Of a DNA stretch of 43,311 nt, positions 34,002-43,260 are shown in pieces. How positions within the stretch are numbered: position 1 is the stretch's first letter; each line of letters opens with the position of its first letter. Position numbers and translations under genes: made by a program. Under the pieces are notes generated by a model that saw only the letters and a list, made by a program, of their open reading frames with translations, had not been told where the DNA came from and did not search any database. The DNA lies in contig CAJTMY010000024.1 of assembly GCA_910577355.1 (NCBI GenBank), positions 1 through 43,311 on the forward strand, read 5' to 3'. This DNA comes from an uncultured Muribaculaceae bacterium (GTDB taxonomy: Bacteria; Bacteroidota; Bacteroidia; Bacteroidales; Muribaculaceae).

Positions 34002-36161
34002 TCAGTCGTCGTTGCCGCCCTTCTCGGCGTATTCCTTGAGGAGTTTGTCCTGCACGTCGCCGGGTACGAGCTCGTAGGAGGCGAACTTCATGGTGAACGA
34101 TGAGCGGCCACCGGTGATGGAGCTGAGCGCTGTGGAGTAGCTGGCCATCTCTTTGAGGGGCACGCGGGCCGAGATCTTCTCGAAACCGTTCTCGCTGTTC
34201 ATGCCCATGATGATGGCGCGGCGTCCCTGCAGGTCGCTCATCACGTCGCCCATCACGTCGGCGGGCACGAATACCTCTACGTCGTATACGGGCTCGAGCA
34301 CCTTGGGATTGGCGTTGCGGAAGGCCTCGGAGAAGGCATTGCGGCCGGCCAGACGGAAGGATATTTCGTTAGAATCGACGGGGTGCATCTTGCCGTCGTA
34401 GATGCATACGCGCACGTCGCGGGCGTAGGAGCCGGTGAGGGGGCCTTGCTCCATGCGGTCCATCAGACCCTTGACGATGGCGGGGATGAAGCGGGTGTCG
34501 ATGGCGCCGCCCACGATGCAGTCGCACACCACGAGCTTGCCGCCCCATGCCAGAGGTATCTCCTGGGTGTCGCGCACCTTCATGGTATATTCCTGATTGC
34601 CGAATTTGTATGTGGTGGGCGCGGGCATGCCTTCGGTATAAGGCTCTATGATGAGGTGCACCTCGCCGAACTGTCCCGAGCCGCCGCTCTGCTTCTTGTG
34701 GCGGTAGTCGGCGCGTGCGGCCTTTGTGATGGTCTCGCGGTAGGGAATCTTGGGCTCCTCGAAGATTATGGGAAGCTTGTCGTTGTTCTCCACGCGCCAC
34801 TTGAGGGTGCGCAGGTGGAATTCGCCCATGCCCGAGAGGATGGTCTGCTTGAGCTCGCGCGACTGCTCGATGGTCCATGTGGGGTCTTCCTCGTGCATGC
34901 GTGTGAGTATCTGGTTGAGTTTCTCGGCGTCGCTCTCGGTGACGGGGCGCACGGCGCGCTGGTATTTGGGCGCAGGGTATTTGATGAAGTCAAACTCCCA
35001 GTCGATGCCCTTGGCATCAAGAGTGTTGCCGGTGCGCACGTCTTTGAGCTTCACTGTGGCGCCGATATCGCCGGCATGCAGCTCGTCGACGGGTGTCTTT
35101 ATCTGGCCGCACACGCAGTATATCTGTGCGAGGCGTTCCTTGGAGCCGCGTGTCACGTTGTCGAGGTCGTCGCCGGTGCGGAGCGTGCCGCTCATCACCT
35201 TGAAGTAGCTCACCTCGCCGATGTGCGGCTCGATTGTGGTCTTGAACATGTAGAGGCTCAGCGGGCCTGCGGGGTCGGGCTTCACCTCGTCGCCGGCGGT
35301 GTTGACGGGCGCGGGCATGTCGCTCACGAAGGGCACCACGTTGCCAAGGAATTCCATCATGCGGCGCACGCCCATGTCCTTGGCGGCACTCACGCAGAAT
35401 ACGGGATATATCGAGCGGTCGATAAGGCCCTTGCGGATGCCGAGGCGCAGCTCGTCCTCGGTGAGGTGCTCCGACTCGAAGAATTTCTCCATCAGGCTCT
35501 CGTCATTCTCGGCGGCGGCCTCTACGAGGGCGCGGTGCAGTTCCTGGGCGCGGTCGTGCTCCTCGGCGGGGATCTCCTCTACCTTGGGTGTGCCGCCGTC
35601 GGGGCCCCATGTGAGCTTTTTCATGATGAGCACGTCGATGATCGAGTTGAAGGCGGGGCCGCATGCCAGTGGATACTGGATGGGTGTTACCTTCGAGCCG
35701 AATATCTCGCGCATCTGTTCCACTACGTTCTCGTAGTCGGCCTTCTCTCCGTCGAGCTGGTTGAGGGCGAATATTATGGGCTTGTGCAGGGTATTGGCCG
35801 TGCGGAATATATTCTGTGTGCCTACCTCCACGCCATATTGGCCGTTGATGACTATGACGCCGGTATCGGTGACGTTGAGGGCGGTGATGGCATTGCCCAC
35901 GAAGTCGTCGGCGCCCGGACAGTCTACCACGTTGAGTTTCTTGTCGTTGAACTCGGCGTAGAAAACGGTGGAGAATACCGACGATCCGTATTCCTTTTCC
36001 ACGGGGAAGTAGTCGGATACCGTTGTCTTGGCTTCGACAGTGCCGCGGCGTTTTATAACTCCACACTCGAAGAGCATCGACTCAGCGAGTGTGGTTTTAC
36101 CCGAGCCTTTGCTTCCGAGCAAGGCTATGTTTTTGATTTCGTTTGTGTTGTAGACTTTCAT
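34002..36161 (-). CDS. EF-G paralog (EF-G2 type) with degenerate GTPase motifs
   Basis: A 719-residue translation factor with all EF-G domains (C-terminal SMFEKI-type motif is replaced by MGMNSENGFEKISARVPL). The GTPase site departs from EF-G: G1 reads GSKGSGKTT (usually AHIDAGKTT), the switch-I RGITI motif reads YGSSVFS (59-64), G3 reads DCPGADDF with Ala84 where EF-G has the catalytic His, and G4 reads NQLD (134-137) instead of NKxD. This matches the EF-G2 of Bacteroides thetaiotaomicron, reported to support translocation without GTP hydrolysis and to be needed in carbon starvation and in the gut. The canonical fusA is elsewhere. A palindrome about 100 bases upstream may be its regulatory site. 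Confidence 0.9.
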   Translation of the reverse strand: MKVYNTNEIKNIALLGSKGSGKTTLAESMLFECGVIKRRGTVEAKTTVSDYFPVEKEYGSSVFSTVFYAEFNDKKLNVVDCPGADDFVGNAITALNVTDTGVIVINGQYGVEVGTQNIFRTANTLHKPIIFALNQLDGEKADYENVVEQMREIFGSKVTPIQYPLACGPAFNSIIDVLIMKKLTWGPDGGTPKVEEIPAEEHDRAQELHRALVEAAAENDESLMEKFFESEHLTEDELRLGIRKGLIDRSIYPVFCVSAAKDMGVRRMMEFLGNVVPFVSDMPAPVNTAGDEVKPDPAGPLSLYMFKTTIEPHIGEVSYFKVMSGTLRTGDDLDNVTRGSKERLAQIYCVCGQIKTPVDELHAGDIGATVKLKDVRTGNTLDAKGIDWEFDFIKYPAPKYQRAVRPVTESDAEKLNQILTRMHEEDPTWTIEQSRELKQTILSGMGEFHLRTLKWRVENNDKLPIIFEEPKIPYRETITKAARADYRHKKQSGGSGQFGEVHLIIEPYTEGMPAPTTYKFGNQEYTMKVRDTQEIPLAWGGKLVVCDCIVGGAIDTRFIPAIVKGLMDRMEQGPLTGSYARDVRVCIYDGKMHPVDSNEISFRLAGRNAFSEAFRNANPKVLEPVYDVEVFVPADVMGDVMSDLQGRRAIIMGMNSENGFEKISARVPLKEMASYSTALSSITGGRSSFTMKFASYELVPGDVQDKLLKEYAEKGGNDD

Positions 36162-36258
36162 GATATTGGGTTTAGTATGTTGTCGTATAAATAAGCGTTA
36201 ACTTATCGTTTCGAGCCGCAATTTACGCAATATCCGGCAAAAATCCATCGATCATAAA

Positions 36259-36274
36259 TATGTTATGTAACATA
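36259..36274. promoter_or_regulatory. CRP-type palindrome upstream of the EF-G2 gene
   Basis: TATGTTA-TG-TAACATA, perfect 7-base arms, centred about 105 bases before the EF-G2 ATG. Size and symmetry fit a CRP/FNR-family dimer. In Bacteroides the EF-G2 gene is controlled by the CRP-like regulator Cur; that this site is bound by a Cur homologue is inference. Confidence 0.5.
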
Positions 36275-36281
36275 AAAATGC

Positions 36282-36314
36282 AAAAAAGGCATCGCGCACT
36301 GCGGATGCCTTTTT
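36282..36314 (-). terminator. Terminator of mdh, symmetrical
   Basis: AAAAAGGCATC pairs with GATGCCTTTTT in 11 pairs, with T-runs on both strands. It ends the mdh transcript 24 bases after its stop and separates it from the EF-G2 gene. Confidence 0.8.
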
Positions 36315-36337
36315 CTATTCCGTGGATATGGACGGGA

Positions 36338-37339
36338 TTACTTTATGTTGTGGTTCAGCTCGTGCCAGTCCTTGACGGGAGGAAGCACGCCCATGGCTAT
36401 CACCTCGTCGCGGAGCTTGCACAGGTGGTGATAGCTCTGATCGAGTTCTTTCTTCTCTTCGGGGGTACCTGCCACAGGGTGCACGGTAACACCGTTGGCG
36501 TCGACTGTGGTCTCCATAGCCATCATTATATGGTCGTATGTGCCGTTGTCGACATATGTTCCTACGGGCCATGTGAAGGGCTTGCCGCCCATGGCTGCGG
36601 CTATCATCTCGATGCTGAGGTAGGCCGGACTCTGGAACGACGAGCGCCCGCGCAGATCGATGATATTTTTGCCGCCCTGTATGACGCGCTGCTTCAGCTG
36701 CTCCCATTCCTCTTCGGGCAAAGCCTTGGTGCCGATGATCTGCGACAGGGGCTGGCCGGCCACCGTGGTGGTGGATGCGAATACGGCCATCTGCTCGCCG
36801 TGGCCGCCGTAGGTGCGTGAGTTCACCACTTGGTCGGGCGATATGTGGATATATTTGGCGAGCTCGCTGCGTAGGCGTGTGGAGTCGAGAGCTGCGAGTG
36901 TCGACACCTGCGAGGGCTTGAGACCTGAATATAGCAGGGTGATCAGGCCGGTGATGTCGGCAGGGTTGAATACCACCACCACGTGTTTTACGTCGGGGCA
37001 GTATGTGCGTATGTCCTTGCCGAGCTGCTCGGCTATGGCGGCGTTGCCTTTGAGCAGATCCTCGCGCGTCATGCCGGCTTTGCGTGCGGCGCCTCCTGAG
37101 CTTACGATGTATTTTGCGCCTGTGAAAGCTTCCTTGATGTCGGATGTGAAGGTGAAGTCCATGCCCTCGAATCCGCAGTGCATCAACTCCTCGTACACGC
37201 CTTCAAGAGCGGGGGCGTAAGGATCGTAGAGACAGATATTGGGGGTGAGGTGCATCATGGCCGCCGTCTGGGCCATGTTTGAGCCGATCATGCCGGCTGC
37301 GCCCGAGATGACGAGTTTGTCTTGACTTATGAATTCCAT
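36338..37339 (-). CDS. mdh: Malate dehydrogenase, LDH/MDH family
   Basis: NAD-dependent interconversion of malate and oxaloacetate in the cytoplasm, part of the fumarate-reducing branch in Bacteroidales. N-terminal Rossmann loop GAAGMIGSN (13-21). The active-site loop SGGAARKAGMTREDL contains the substrate-binding Arg pair that favours malate over lactate. The catalytic His lies in TYGGHGEQM, with the helper Asp/Asn in the NPADI region. Length (333 residues) is typical. The gene stands alone: 64 bases after folC and with its own terminator. I found no clear -7 box in front. Confidence 0.93.
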   Translation of the reverse strand: MEFISQDKLVISGAAGMIGSNMAQTAAMMHLTPNICLYDPYAPALEGVYEELMHCGFEGMDFTFTSDIKEAFTGAKYIVSSGGAARKAGMTREDLLKGNAAIAEQLGKDIRTYCPDVKHVVVVFNPADITGLITLLYSGLKPSQVSTLAALDSTRLRSELAKYIHISPDQVVNSRTYGGHGEQMAVFASTTTVAGQPLSQIIGTKALPEEEWEQLKQRVIQGGKNIIDLRGRSSFQSPAYLSIEMIAAAMGGKPFTWPVGTYVDNGTYDHIMMAMETTVDANGVTVHPVAGTPEEKKELDQSYHHLCKLRDEVIAMGVLPPVKDWHELNHNIK

Positions 37340-37403
37340 AATATTATGAATTGGTATATGAATTGTTTTTACTATGGAATTAACAACCCCGGGCCGGGAA
37401 TGT

Positions 37404-38693
37404 TCATCTCTCCAGATGCCTGAGCAGGTCGGCCACTACAAACGTGGAGCCGCCCGCGAATACCGTGCCTTCGGCGGGAGTGTCGCGCACAGCCGCCTCG
37501 TATGCCTCGGCCACACTGCTGCAGACGGATCCGCGCAGCCCGCAGGCTGCTGCTGTCGCGGCAAGTTCTTCGGCCGGCAGACCCCGCTTCACCGCCGGGG
37601 ATGCGAAGTAGTAGCGGGCGCCGGCAGGCATCATGCGCAGTATGCCGGATATGTCCTTGTCGCTTACAAAGCCTATCACCATTGACAGCGGACCTTTGTC
37701 GGCGATCGCACGGAGTTGCGGGCCGAGCCATTGCCATCCGCCCGGATTGTGACCGGTGTCGCATATCACGCGTGGCGAGCGGTTCAAAGTGGTCCAACGG
37801 CCCATGAGGCCGGTGCGGTCGAGTACGAATTCCATGCCGCGCGCAACGGCGCCGGGATATACGGTGAAAGGCATAAGCCGCAGGGCGTGCAGCACTGTAT
37901 TGACGTTCTCGTGCTGGCAGTCGGCCGTGAGCGGGCAGGCAAAGCTGCCGTAGGGTGTGCCGCGGTACACAAGTTTGCTGCTGTCGCCGCTCCATTCCAC
38001 AGTATCGTACAGCACATTGTCCTGCGCAAACACTATCGGCGCGCCTTCGCGAGCGGCCTTGTCGGCGAACACGCGGCGCACGTCGCCGTCGGCGCATCCT
38101 ATCACCACGGGCACGCCGGGCTTGATTATGCCGGCTTTCTCGTGTGCGATCTCGGCTTCGGTGTGACCCAGCAGGGCGGTGTGGTCGAGCGATATGTTGG
38201 TGATGACCGATACAAGGGGGGTGATTATGTTGGTGGAGTCGAGCCGCCCGCCGAGGCCTACTTCCATTACGGCGATATCCACGCCGCTGCGCGCAAACCA
38301 GTCGAGAGCCATCACGGTGGTGAGCTCGAAGAACGAAGGCTCGAATCCGAGATCCATGGCGCGGTAGTGCTCGATGAATGCGACAACCTCGGCTTCGGGT
38401 ATCATCTCGCCGTCGACTCGGATGCGTTCGCGGAAGTCCACCAGATGCGGCGATGTGAACAGTCCGGTCTTCATGAAATTGAGCTGAAACACCGATGCCA
38501 GCATGCTCGATGTGGAGCCTTTGCCGTTGGTGCCAGCCACGTGCACTGTCTTGAGCCGGAGGTGAGGGTTACCGAATGCCTCGCTCAGGCGCAGTACATT
38601 GTCGAGCCCCGGCTTGTAGGCGTCGGCGCCGATGTTCTGGAACATCGGCACCTGATTGAAAAGCCACTCTGTGAGTTCCTCGTATCGTGTCAT
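37404..38693 (-). CDS. folC: Bifunctional folylpolyglutamate/dihydrofolate synthase
   Basis: Adds glutamate to dihydropteroate and to reduced folates. The start at 38693 (MTRYEELTEWLFNQ) is set by homology and by the 4-base overlap with the chromate transporter gene; the frame is open far upstream but without sense. The ATP loop is GTNGKGS (54-60); VGLGGRLDSTN and ISLDHTALLGHT are typical of Mur-ligase relatives, with the C-terminal DTGHNPGG. Length is 429 residues. Last gene of the mutS2 operon. Confidence 0.95.
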   Translation of the reverse strand: MTRYEELTEWLFNQVPMFQNIGADAYKPGLDNVLRLSEAFGNPHLRLKTVHVAGTNGKGSTSSMLASVFQLNFMKTGLFTSPHLVDFRERIRVDGEMIPEAEVVAFIEHYRAMDLGFEPSFFELTTVMALDWFARSGVDIAVMEVGLGGRLDSTNIITPLVSVITNISLDHTALLGHTEAEIAHEKAGIIKPGVPVVIGCADGDVRRVFADKAAREGAPIVFAQDNVLYDTVEWSGDSSKLVYRGTPYGSFACPLTADCQHENVNTVLHALRLMPFTVYPGAVARGMEFVLDRTGLMGRWTTLNRSPRVICDTGHNPGGWQWLGPQLRAIADKGPLSMVIGFVSDKDISGILRMMPAGARYYFASPAVKRGLPAEELAATAAACGLRGSVCSSVAEAYEAAVRDTPAEGTVFAGGSTFVVADLLRHLER

Positions 38694-39280
38694 TGTTGTT
38701 GCTTTGTTCTTTTGTTGTAGATATGCAGCTGCCACCATCCTGTGAGTCCGCCGAGCACTATGTATAGGATGGGATTGGAGAGGTAGGGGATCTTCGACCA
38801 TATCATCAGTGCCACGGCGACTGGAATCCATGCTGTTTTCCATCCTATTCTGGCAGCCTTGGCCGACGTGATGACGGGCGCCACTATCAGCGCTACCACA
38901 GCCGGACGTATGCCTTTGAATATGGCGGAGATCACCGGATTTCCGGTTATAAGCTCGGGCGTGAGGAATATTGCTATCGCGAGTATGATGCAGAAGCAGG
39001 GAAGTATGGTGCCGAGAGCCGCGACGATGCTGCCACGCATTCCGCGCAGCTTGTCGCCCACCGATACGGATATGTTTACGGCCAGAATACCCGGCAGCGA
39101 CTGCGCCACCGCCAACAGGTCGAGGAATTCCTCGTTCTCTATCCAATGCCGCTTGTCCACCACTTCGCGTTGTATTATCGATATCATGGCCCATCCGCCG
39201 CCGAAGGTGAACGCGCCGATTTTAACGAAGGTGATGAACAGTGTCCAAAGCAGGTGCCGTTCTTTAGTTTCGTTTTCCAT
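38690..39280 (-). CDS. Chromate transporter, half-size subunit
   Basis: A 196-residue CHR-family membrane protein with one CHR domain. The N-terminal signature is FVKIGAFTFGGGWAMISIIQ, followed by QSLPGILAVNISVSVG, with about five membrane segments. Half-size CHR proteins work as pairs encoded side by side; the partner ends 2 bases upstream. Chromate or sulfate transport is known for some full-size members, but the natural substrate in gut bacteria is unclear. Confidence 0.9.
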   Translation of the reverse strand: MENETKERHLLWTLFITFVKIGAFTFGGGWAMISIIQREVVDKRHWIENEEFLDLLAVAQSLPGILAVNISVSVGDKLRGMRGSIVAALGTILPCFCIILAIAIFLTPELITGNPVISAIFKGIRPAVVALIVAPVITSAKAARIGWKTAWIPVAVALMIWSKIPYLSNPILYIVLGGLTGWWQLHIYNKRTKQQQ

Positions 39281-39281
39281 A

Positions 39282-39851
39282 TCAGAAGAGTATGAAGCCC
39301 GCCAGGCCGGCGGCGCATATTATAAGTATGGGGTGCAGTCTGGTGAACAGGTTTACAGCCAGTGCTGCCACGGCTATGGCGATGCTCACGGCTATGTCGC
39401 GCGGTATGTAGCCGAAGTTCTCGCCGTTCATCAGTATAAGCGCGGCCGACGCTATCAGCCCTATCACCACGGGCCGCAGTCCGCGGAATATGCCCTCGAT
39501 GACCTCGCTGTCGCGATGCCTGCGCACAAAGTGCCCGGCATATATGACGAGCAGGAACGACGGTATCACCACCACAAGGGTGCATATTATCGAGCCAAGC
39601 ACGCCCCATAGAGGCGACGACCCCGGCATGGCCTGCATCGGTGCCGCATAGCCTATATATGTGGCCGAGTTGATGCCGATAGGCCCCGGCGTCATCTGCG
39701 ATATGGCCACGATATCGGTGAAGGTCTTTTCGGTAATCCAGCCCGGTGTGACAATTTCATTCTCGATAAGGGCGAGCATCGCATAGCCCCCGCCGAAGCC
39801 GAAGAAACCTATCTTGAGATAGCTCCATATAAGTTTCAGATAAATGCCCAT
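39282..39851 (-). CDS. Chromate transporter, half-size subunit (partner)
   Basis: A 189-residue CHR-family protein, homologous to its neighbour: YLKIGFFGFGGGYAMLALIENE, then ISQMTPGPIGINSATYIGY. Several membrane helices follow. It begins 13 bases after the mutS2 stop and is followed after one base by the second half, so the two should assemble into a heterodimer, probably with opposite topology. Confidence 0.9.
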   Translation of the reverse strand: MGIYLKLIWSYLKIGFFGFGGGYAMLALIENEIVTPGWITEKTFTDIVAISQMTPGPIGINSATYIGYAAPMQAMPGSSPLWGVLGSIICTLVVVIPSFLLVIYAGHFVRRHRDSEVIEGIFRGLRPVVIGLIASAALILMNGENFGYIPRDIAVSIAIAVAALAVNLFTRLHPILIICAAGLAGFILF

Positions 39852-39864
39852 ACGTATTCAGATT

Positions 39865-42315
39865 TTACAATTCCACTACGGTGATGCCCGCTCCACCGAG
39901 GCGCACGTCCTCGTCGGCATAGCGGCGCACGGCCGGCACAGCATCCAGATATTCGCGTATGAACCGGCGCAGGATGCCATTGCCCGTACCGTGGAGTATA
40001 CGTACGCGTGATGCGTTGAACTGCACCGCGTCGTCGATAAAGTAGGTCACAGCCTGCAGGGCCTCGTCGGTGCGCATGCCGCGCACGTCGATCTCCTGCT
40101 TGAATCGCAGCTGGCGCTCGCGGCTCTCGTCGGATGTCGACGAACTTACATACGATATGCCCTGTTTCACTCCCGATGCCGGTTTGCGCATAGTGGGGGT
40201 GAGGCGGTCGAGTTTTACGGTGGTGCGCAGATGCCCGAATATCACCACGGCCTCTTTGCCGCGCACAGTCTCCACCGTGCCGGGTGTGCCGGCGCCGTCG
40301 AGCAGCACATAGTCGCCGGCTTCGACTTCCTTTTTTAATGTCGGTGCGGCGATTTTTTCGGCCTTCCTGCCTTTGTGTTTCGGGACTTTGGCTGTAAGGG
40401 GATGCTCCTTGTCATCGCCTGCGGCAAGGGCTCGCTTTTCCTCGGCAAGTCTACGCCGTGCCTCGAGTGTCTGCTCGCGCTCGGCCTGAGCCTGGCGTAT
40501 GTCGTGTATGGTGCGCTCTATAGCCGCGTTGGAGCCGTCGAGTATCTTGCGCGCTTCCTCTCGGGCGTCGGCGAGTATCTCGCGCCGGCGTGCGCGCAGG
40601 TCGGCGGCGTCGCCCTCATATCGCTCGAGCACTTCGTCGATTTTCTTTTCCTTGAGACGTATCTGTTGGCGCTTGTTCTCCCAATAGCGGCGGTCGCGGG
40701 CTATGTCGAGCAGATATTTGTCGAGGTTCACATAGTCGCTGCCCACGATATCGGCTGCCGCGGAGATTATCGACTCGGGCAATCCGGTCTTGCGCGCTAT
40801 CTCAATGGCGAAAGAGCTGCCGGGGTGTCCTATGGCGAGCGCGAAAAGCGGTCGCATCTGCTGGCGGTCGTACAACATCGAGCCGTTGGTCAGGCCGGTG
40901 GTCTCCTCGGCAAATTTCTTGAGATTCTGGAAGTGTGTGGTCACCACGCCCCACATGCTCTTGTCATTGAATTCGGCCAATAGAGCCTGAGCTATGGCGC
41001 CGCCTATCTGCGGCTCTGTGCCGGCGCCGAATTCATCGATCAGTATCAGTGTGAGCGGTCCCCCGTGAGTGAGGAAGAAGCGCATGTTGCGCAGATGCGA
41101 CGAGTAGGTGGACAGGTCATCCTCGATCGACTGGTCATCGCCTATGTCGATGAATACGCTGTCGAATACTCCCATGTGCGAATTGTCGTATACCGGCGGC
41201 AACAGGCCGCATTGCATCATATACTGAACTATCGCCACTGTCTTGAGTGTTACGGACTTGCCGCCGGCATTCGGACCCGATACCACCAGGATGCGTTTCT
41301 CGGGGGTGAGGGTGATGTCGAGCGGCACCACCTCTTTGTTCTGCCGCAACAGGCTCTCGCGCAGCACCGGGTGCACGGCGTGATACCATTCCAGTTCGGG
41401 CTGTCCGCAAAGATGTGGCATTGTCGCTCCTGTTTCAATGGCCCATGTGGCCTTGGCTCGTATGAAGTCGAAAGTGGCGAGGATGCCGAAAGACTCGTCG
41501 AGCTCGTCGAGGTGCGGGCGCAGCTCGGCAGCCACAGACACAAGTATGCGCACCTCCTCGCGGTGTTCCTCCATACGCAGCTCGCGCAGGCGGTTGTTTA
41601 CCTCCACCACTTCGGCCGGCTCGATGAACACAGTCTTGCCTGAGGCAGACTCGTCGTGCACTATGCCCGGTATGCGTCGCTTGTTCATGGGCGGTACGGG
41701 GATCACAAGGCGCCCGTCGCGCACCGATGCGGTGGTGTCGGCATCAAGATATCCGTCGCCTACAGCCCGCGATATCACACGCCGCATCACGGCGTTGATG
41801 GTGCCCGACATCTGGCTCAGGCGCCGGCGTATGTCGGCAAGTTCGGACGAAGCCGTGTCGCGGACATTGCCCCAGCGGTCTACCGTGCGGTCGATGGCCT
41901 TTGCAAGGTATGGAAATGCCTGCAGGCCTGCGGCTACGGCGTCGAGTTCGGGGTAGGGGGTAGAGCCATCCTCGCTACGGTGTTTGCGAAAAAAAGCTTC
42001 GATACCGCTCATGGTCGACAGCGACACACCGAGATCGACCAGCTCGCCCGCTGTGAGGAATGTGCCCTCGGGGCGTATCGACCGCAGCCGGGCCGTCACA
42101 TCGCGTATGGGGCCGTCGGGATAATCCTCGGCTCCGGACAATATGGCGCGGAACTCATCGACACGCGTCAGCTCGCGGCGCACCGTGGCATAGTCGCCGG
42201 AGAATGCCATCTCCGCAACCATCGCCTCGCCGAGGGGCGACGTGCACTTCGCGGCTACCATGCGGCGCACCGCGTCAAATCCTATTTTTTTCTCTATGTT
42301 TTCGGGATATGTCAT
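39865..42315 (-). CDS. mutS2: Endonuclease MutS2
   Basis: DNA- or ribosome-associated ATPase of the MutS2 family. It lacks the mismatch-recognition domain of MutS. Features: central core domain, Walker A GPNAGGKS (347-354), Walker B LILIDEFGAGTEP, a long coiled coil (about 520-640) rich in Glu, Arg and Ala, and a C-terminal Smr nuclease domain (EIDVRGMRTDEA, RILHGTGNGILRR). Reported roles are suppressing recombination and, in Bacillus, rescuing collided ribosomes. Length is 816 residues. It heads the four-gene operon. Confidence 0.96.
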   Translation of the reverse strand: MTYPENIEKKIGFDAVRRMVAAKCTSPLGEAMVAEMAFSGDYATVRRELTRVDEFRAILSGAEDYPDGPIRDVTARLRSIRPEGTFLTAGELVDLGVSLSTMSGIEAFFRKHRSEDGSTPYPELDAVAAGLQAFPYLAKAIDRTVDRWGNVRDTASSELADIRRRLSQMSGTINAVMRRVISRAVGDGYLDADTTASVRDGRLVIPVPPMNKRRIPGIVHDESASGKTVFIEPAEVVEVNNRLRELRMEEHREEVRILVSVAAELRPHLDELDESFGILATFDFIRAKATWAIETGATMPHLCGQPELEWYHAVHPVLRESLLRQNKEVVPLDITLTPEKRILVVSGPNAGGKSVTLKTVAIVQYMMQCGLLPPVYDNSHMGVFDSVFIDIGDDQSIEDDLSTYSSHLRNMRFFLTHGGPLTLILIDEFGAGTEPQIGGAIAQALLAEFNDKSMWGVVTTHFQNLKKFAEETTGLTNGSMLYDRQQMRPLFALAIGHPGSSFAIEIARKTGLPESIISAAADIVGSDYVNLDKYLLDIARDRRYWENKRQQIRLKEKKIDEVLERYEGDAADLRARRREILADAREEARKILDGSNAAIERTIHDIRQAQAEREQTLEARRRLAEEKRALAAGDDKEHPLTAKVPKHKGRKAEKIAAPTLKKEVEAGDYVLLDGAGTPGTVETVRGKEAVVIFGHLRTTVKLDRLTPTMRKPASGVKQGISYVSSSTSDESRERQLRFKQEIDVRGMRTDEALQAVTYFIDDAVQFNASRVRILHGTGNGILRRFIREYLDAVPAVRRYADEDVRLGGAGITVVEL

Positions 42316-42325
42316 AATCGTTATG

Positions 42326-42333
42326 CAAAATTA
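42326..42333 (-). promoter_or_regulatory. -7 box (TAATTTTG) of mutS2
   Basis: TAATTTTG on the minus strand, 10 bases before the ATG at 42315; very short leader. The -33 element is unclear. Confidence 0.45.
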
Positions 42334-42445
42334 GTAAAAAAAATTCATAGAGAGGTTCTAACTATTTTTCACATACGCTTGTTATATTATAAATTTCGTA
42401 AAATAAAACAAGTAATTAAGAATTTCAACTAATACTATACACATT

Positions 42446-43000
42446 ATGAAAGCCTTCAATTTCAGTTATCTCGGCACATCCCGCGCATGGTGGGTGGTGC
42501 TGTCCGTAGGCATCCTTATGGTGATCTGCGGATTCGCTTATTGGTTCTGGCCCGTATCCGGCTATGCTATCGCTTCGCAGATTTTCGGCTGGCTGCTTAT
42601 CCTCACCGGCATCGTACAGCTTTGTGTGGCTACCGGTCCCGACCATGCGAAAGCATGGGGATGGTGGCTGGCAGGCGGCATCATTGACATGTTCATTGGT
42701 TTCATGCTCGTGCGCAGCATCCTTCTTTCCGAGGAAGTATTTCCCTATTTCCTTGCATTCGTATTCATCTTCTGGGGCATAGAAGCCTTGATAGGAGCCT
42801 GCTACCGCCGCAACAAGTATTGGTGGCTAGGCATCATCAACGGCATCCTGCTCTGCCTCATCGGATTCTTCTTCCTTGAGGCCGGCTGGGTAAGCGACAT
42901 GCTTATGGTATCGTTCCTTACCTCCATCGCCTTCATCTACTGGGGCTTCACCATCGCCATAGCATCCTACGAGCTGCGTCCTGTAGAAGCCAGAAAATAA
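42446..43000 (+). CDS. HdeD/DUF308-family membrane protein
   Basis: A 184-residue inner-membrane protein with about six hydrophobic helices (WWVVLSVGILMVICGFAYWF, FGWLLILTGIVQLCV, AGGIIDMFIGFMLV, FLAFVFIFWGIEALIG, GIINGILLCLIGFFFLEAG, FLTSIAFIYWGFTIAIA). The internal repeats fit the DUF308 family, to which E. coli HdeD, an acid-resistance protein, belongs. A role in acid stress is only a family hint. It is monocistronic, divergent from mutS2 and ends in a strong terminator. Confidence 0.88.
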   Translation: MKAFNFSYLGTSRAWWVVLSVGILMVICGFAYWFWPVSGYAIASQIFGWLLILTGIVQLCVATGPDHAKAWGWWLAGGIIDMFIGFMLVRSILLSEEVFPYFLAFVFIFWGIEALIGACYRRNKYWWLGIINGILLCLIGFFFLEAGWVSDMLMVSFLTSIAFIYWGFTIAIASYELRPVEARK

Positions 43001-43049
43001 CGGAGCAAATATTTCAGATCTTTACATACTGAATTTCCACTATCCGATC

Positions 43050-43080
43050 AGTCCCGCGGCAGCCGTCGCGGGACTTTTTT
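43050..43080 (+). terminator. Terminator of the HdeD-like gene
   Basis: AGTCCCGCG pairs with CGCGGGACT (9 pairs, 8-base loop), followed by TTTTT. It begins 50 bases after the stop. Confidence 0.85.
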
Positions 43081-43125
43081 GCAATTAGTCTGATTAAGTA
43101 ACTGAATTTTCGGGGTACATAAATC

Positions 43126-43156
43126 AAAAACGGCCGCTCTATCGCAGAGTGGCCGT
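43126..43156 (-). terminator. Terminator of the tRNA-Arg genes
   Basis: On the minus strand ACGGCCACTCT pairs with AGAGCGGCCGT (11 pairs, one G-U, 5-base loop) and is followed by TTTTT (43130-43126). It starts 6 bases after the tRNA 3' end. Confidence 0.8.
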
Positions 43157-43161
43157 CCTTG

Positions 43162-43235
43162 TGATTCGCACAGGATTCAAACCTGTAACCTTCTGATCCG
43201 TAGTCAGATGCTCTATTCAGTTGAGCTAGCGAACC
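43162..43235 (-). tRNA. tRNA-Arg(ACG)
   Basis: Cloverleaf on the minus strand: acceptor GGTTCGC/GCGAATC (one G-U), D arm GCTC/GAGC, anticodon stem TCTGA/TCAGA with loop CTACGGA (anticodon ACG), T arm ACAGG/CCTGT with loop TTTGAAT, and A as discriminator. CCA is not encoded. ACG would be read as inosine-containing after TadA action and decode CGN codons. Confidence 0.95.
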
Positions 43236-43260
43236 GATCGGTTTATATCTAAATCTTTAG

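Noticed and set aside
34383..36194. Open frame of 603 codons on the plus strand
   Set aside because: Antisense to the EF-G2 gene, with low-complexity His/Val/Gly-rich sequence and no family features.
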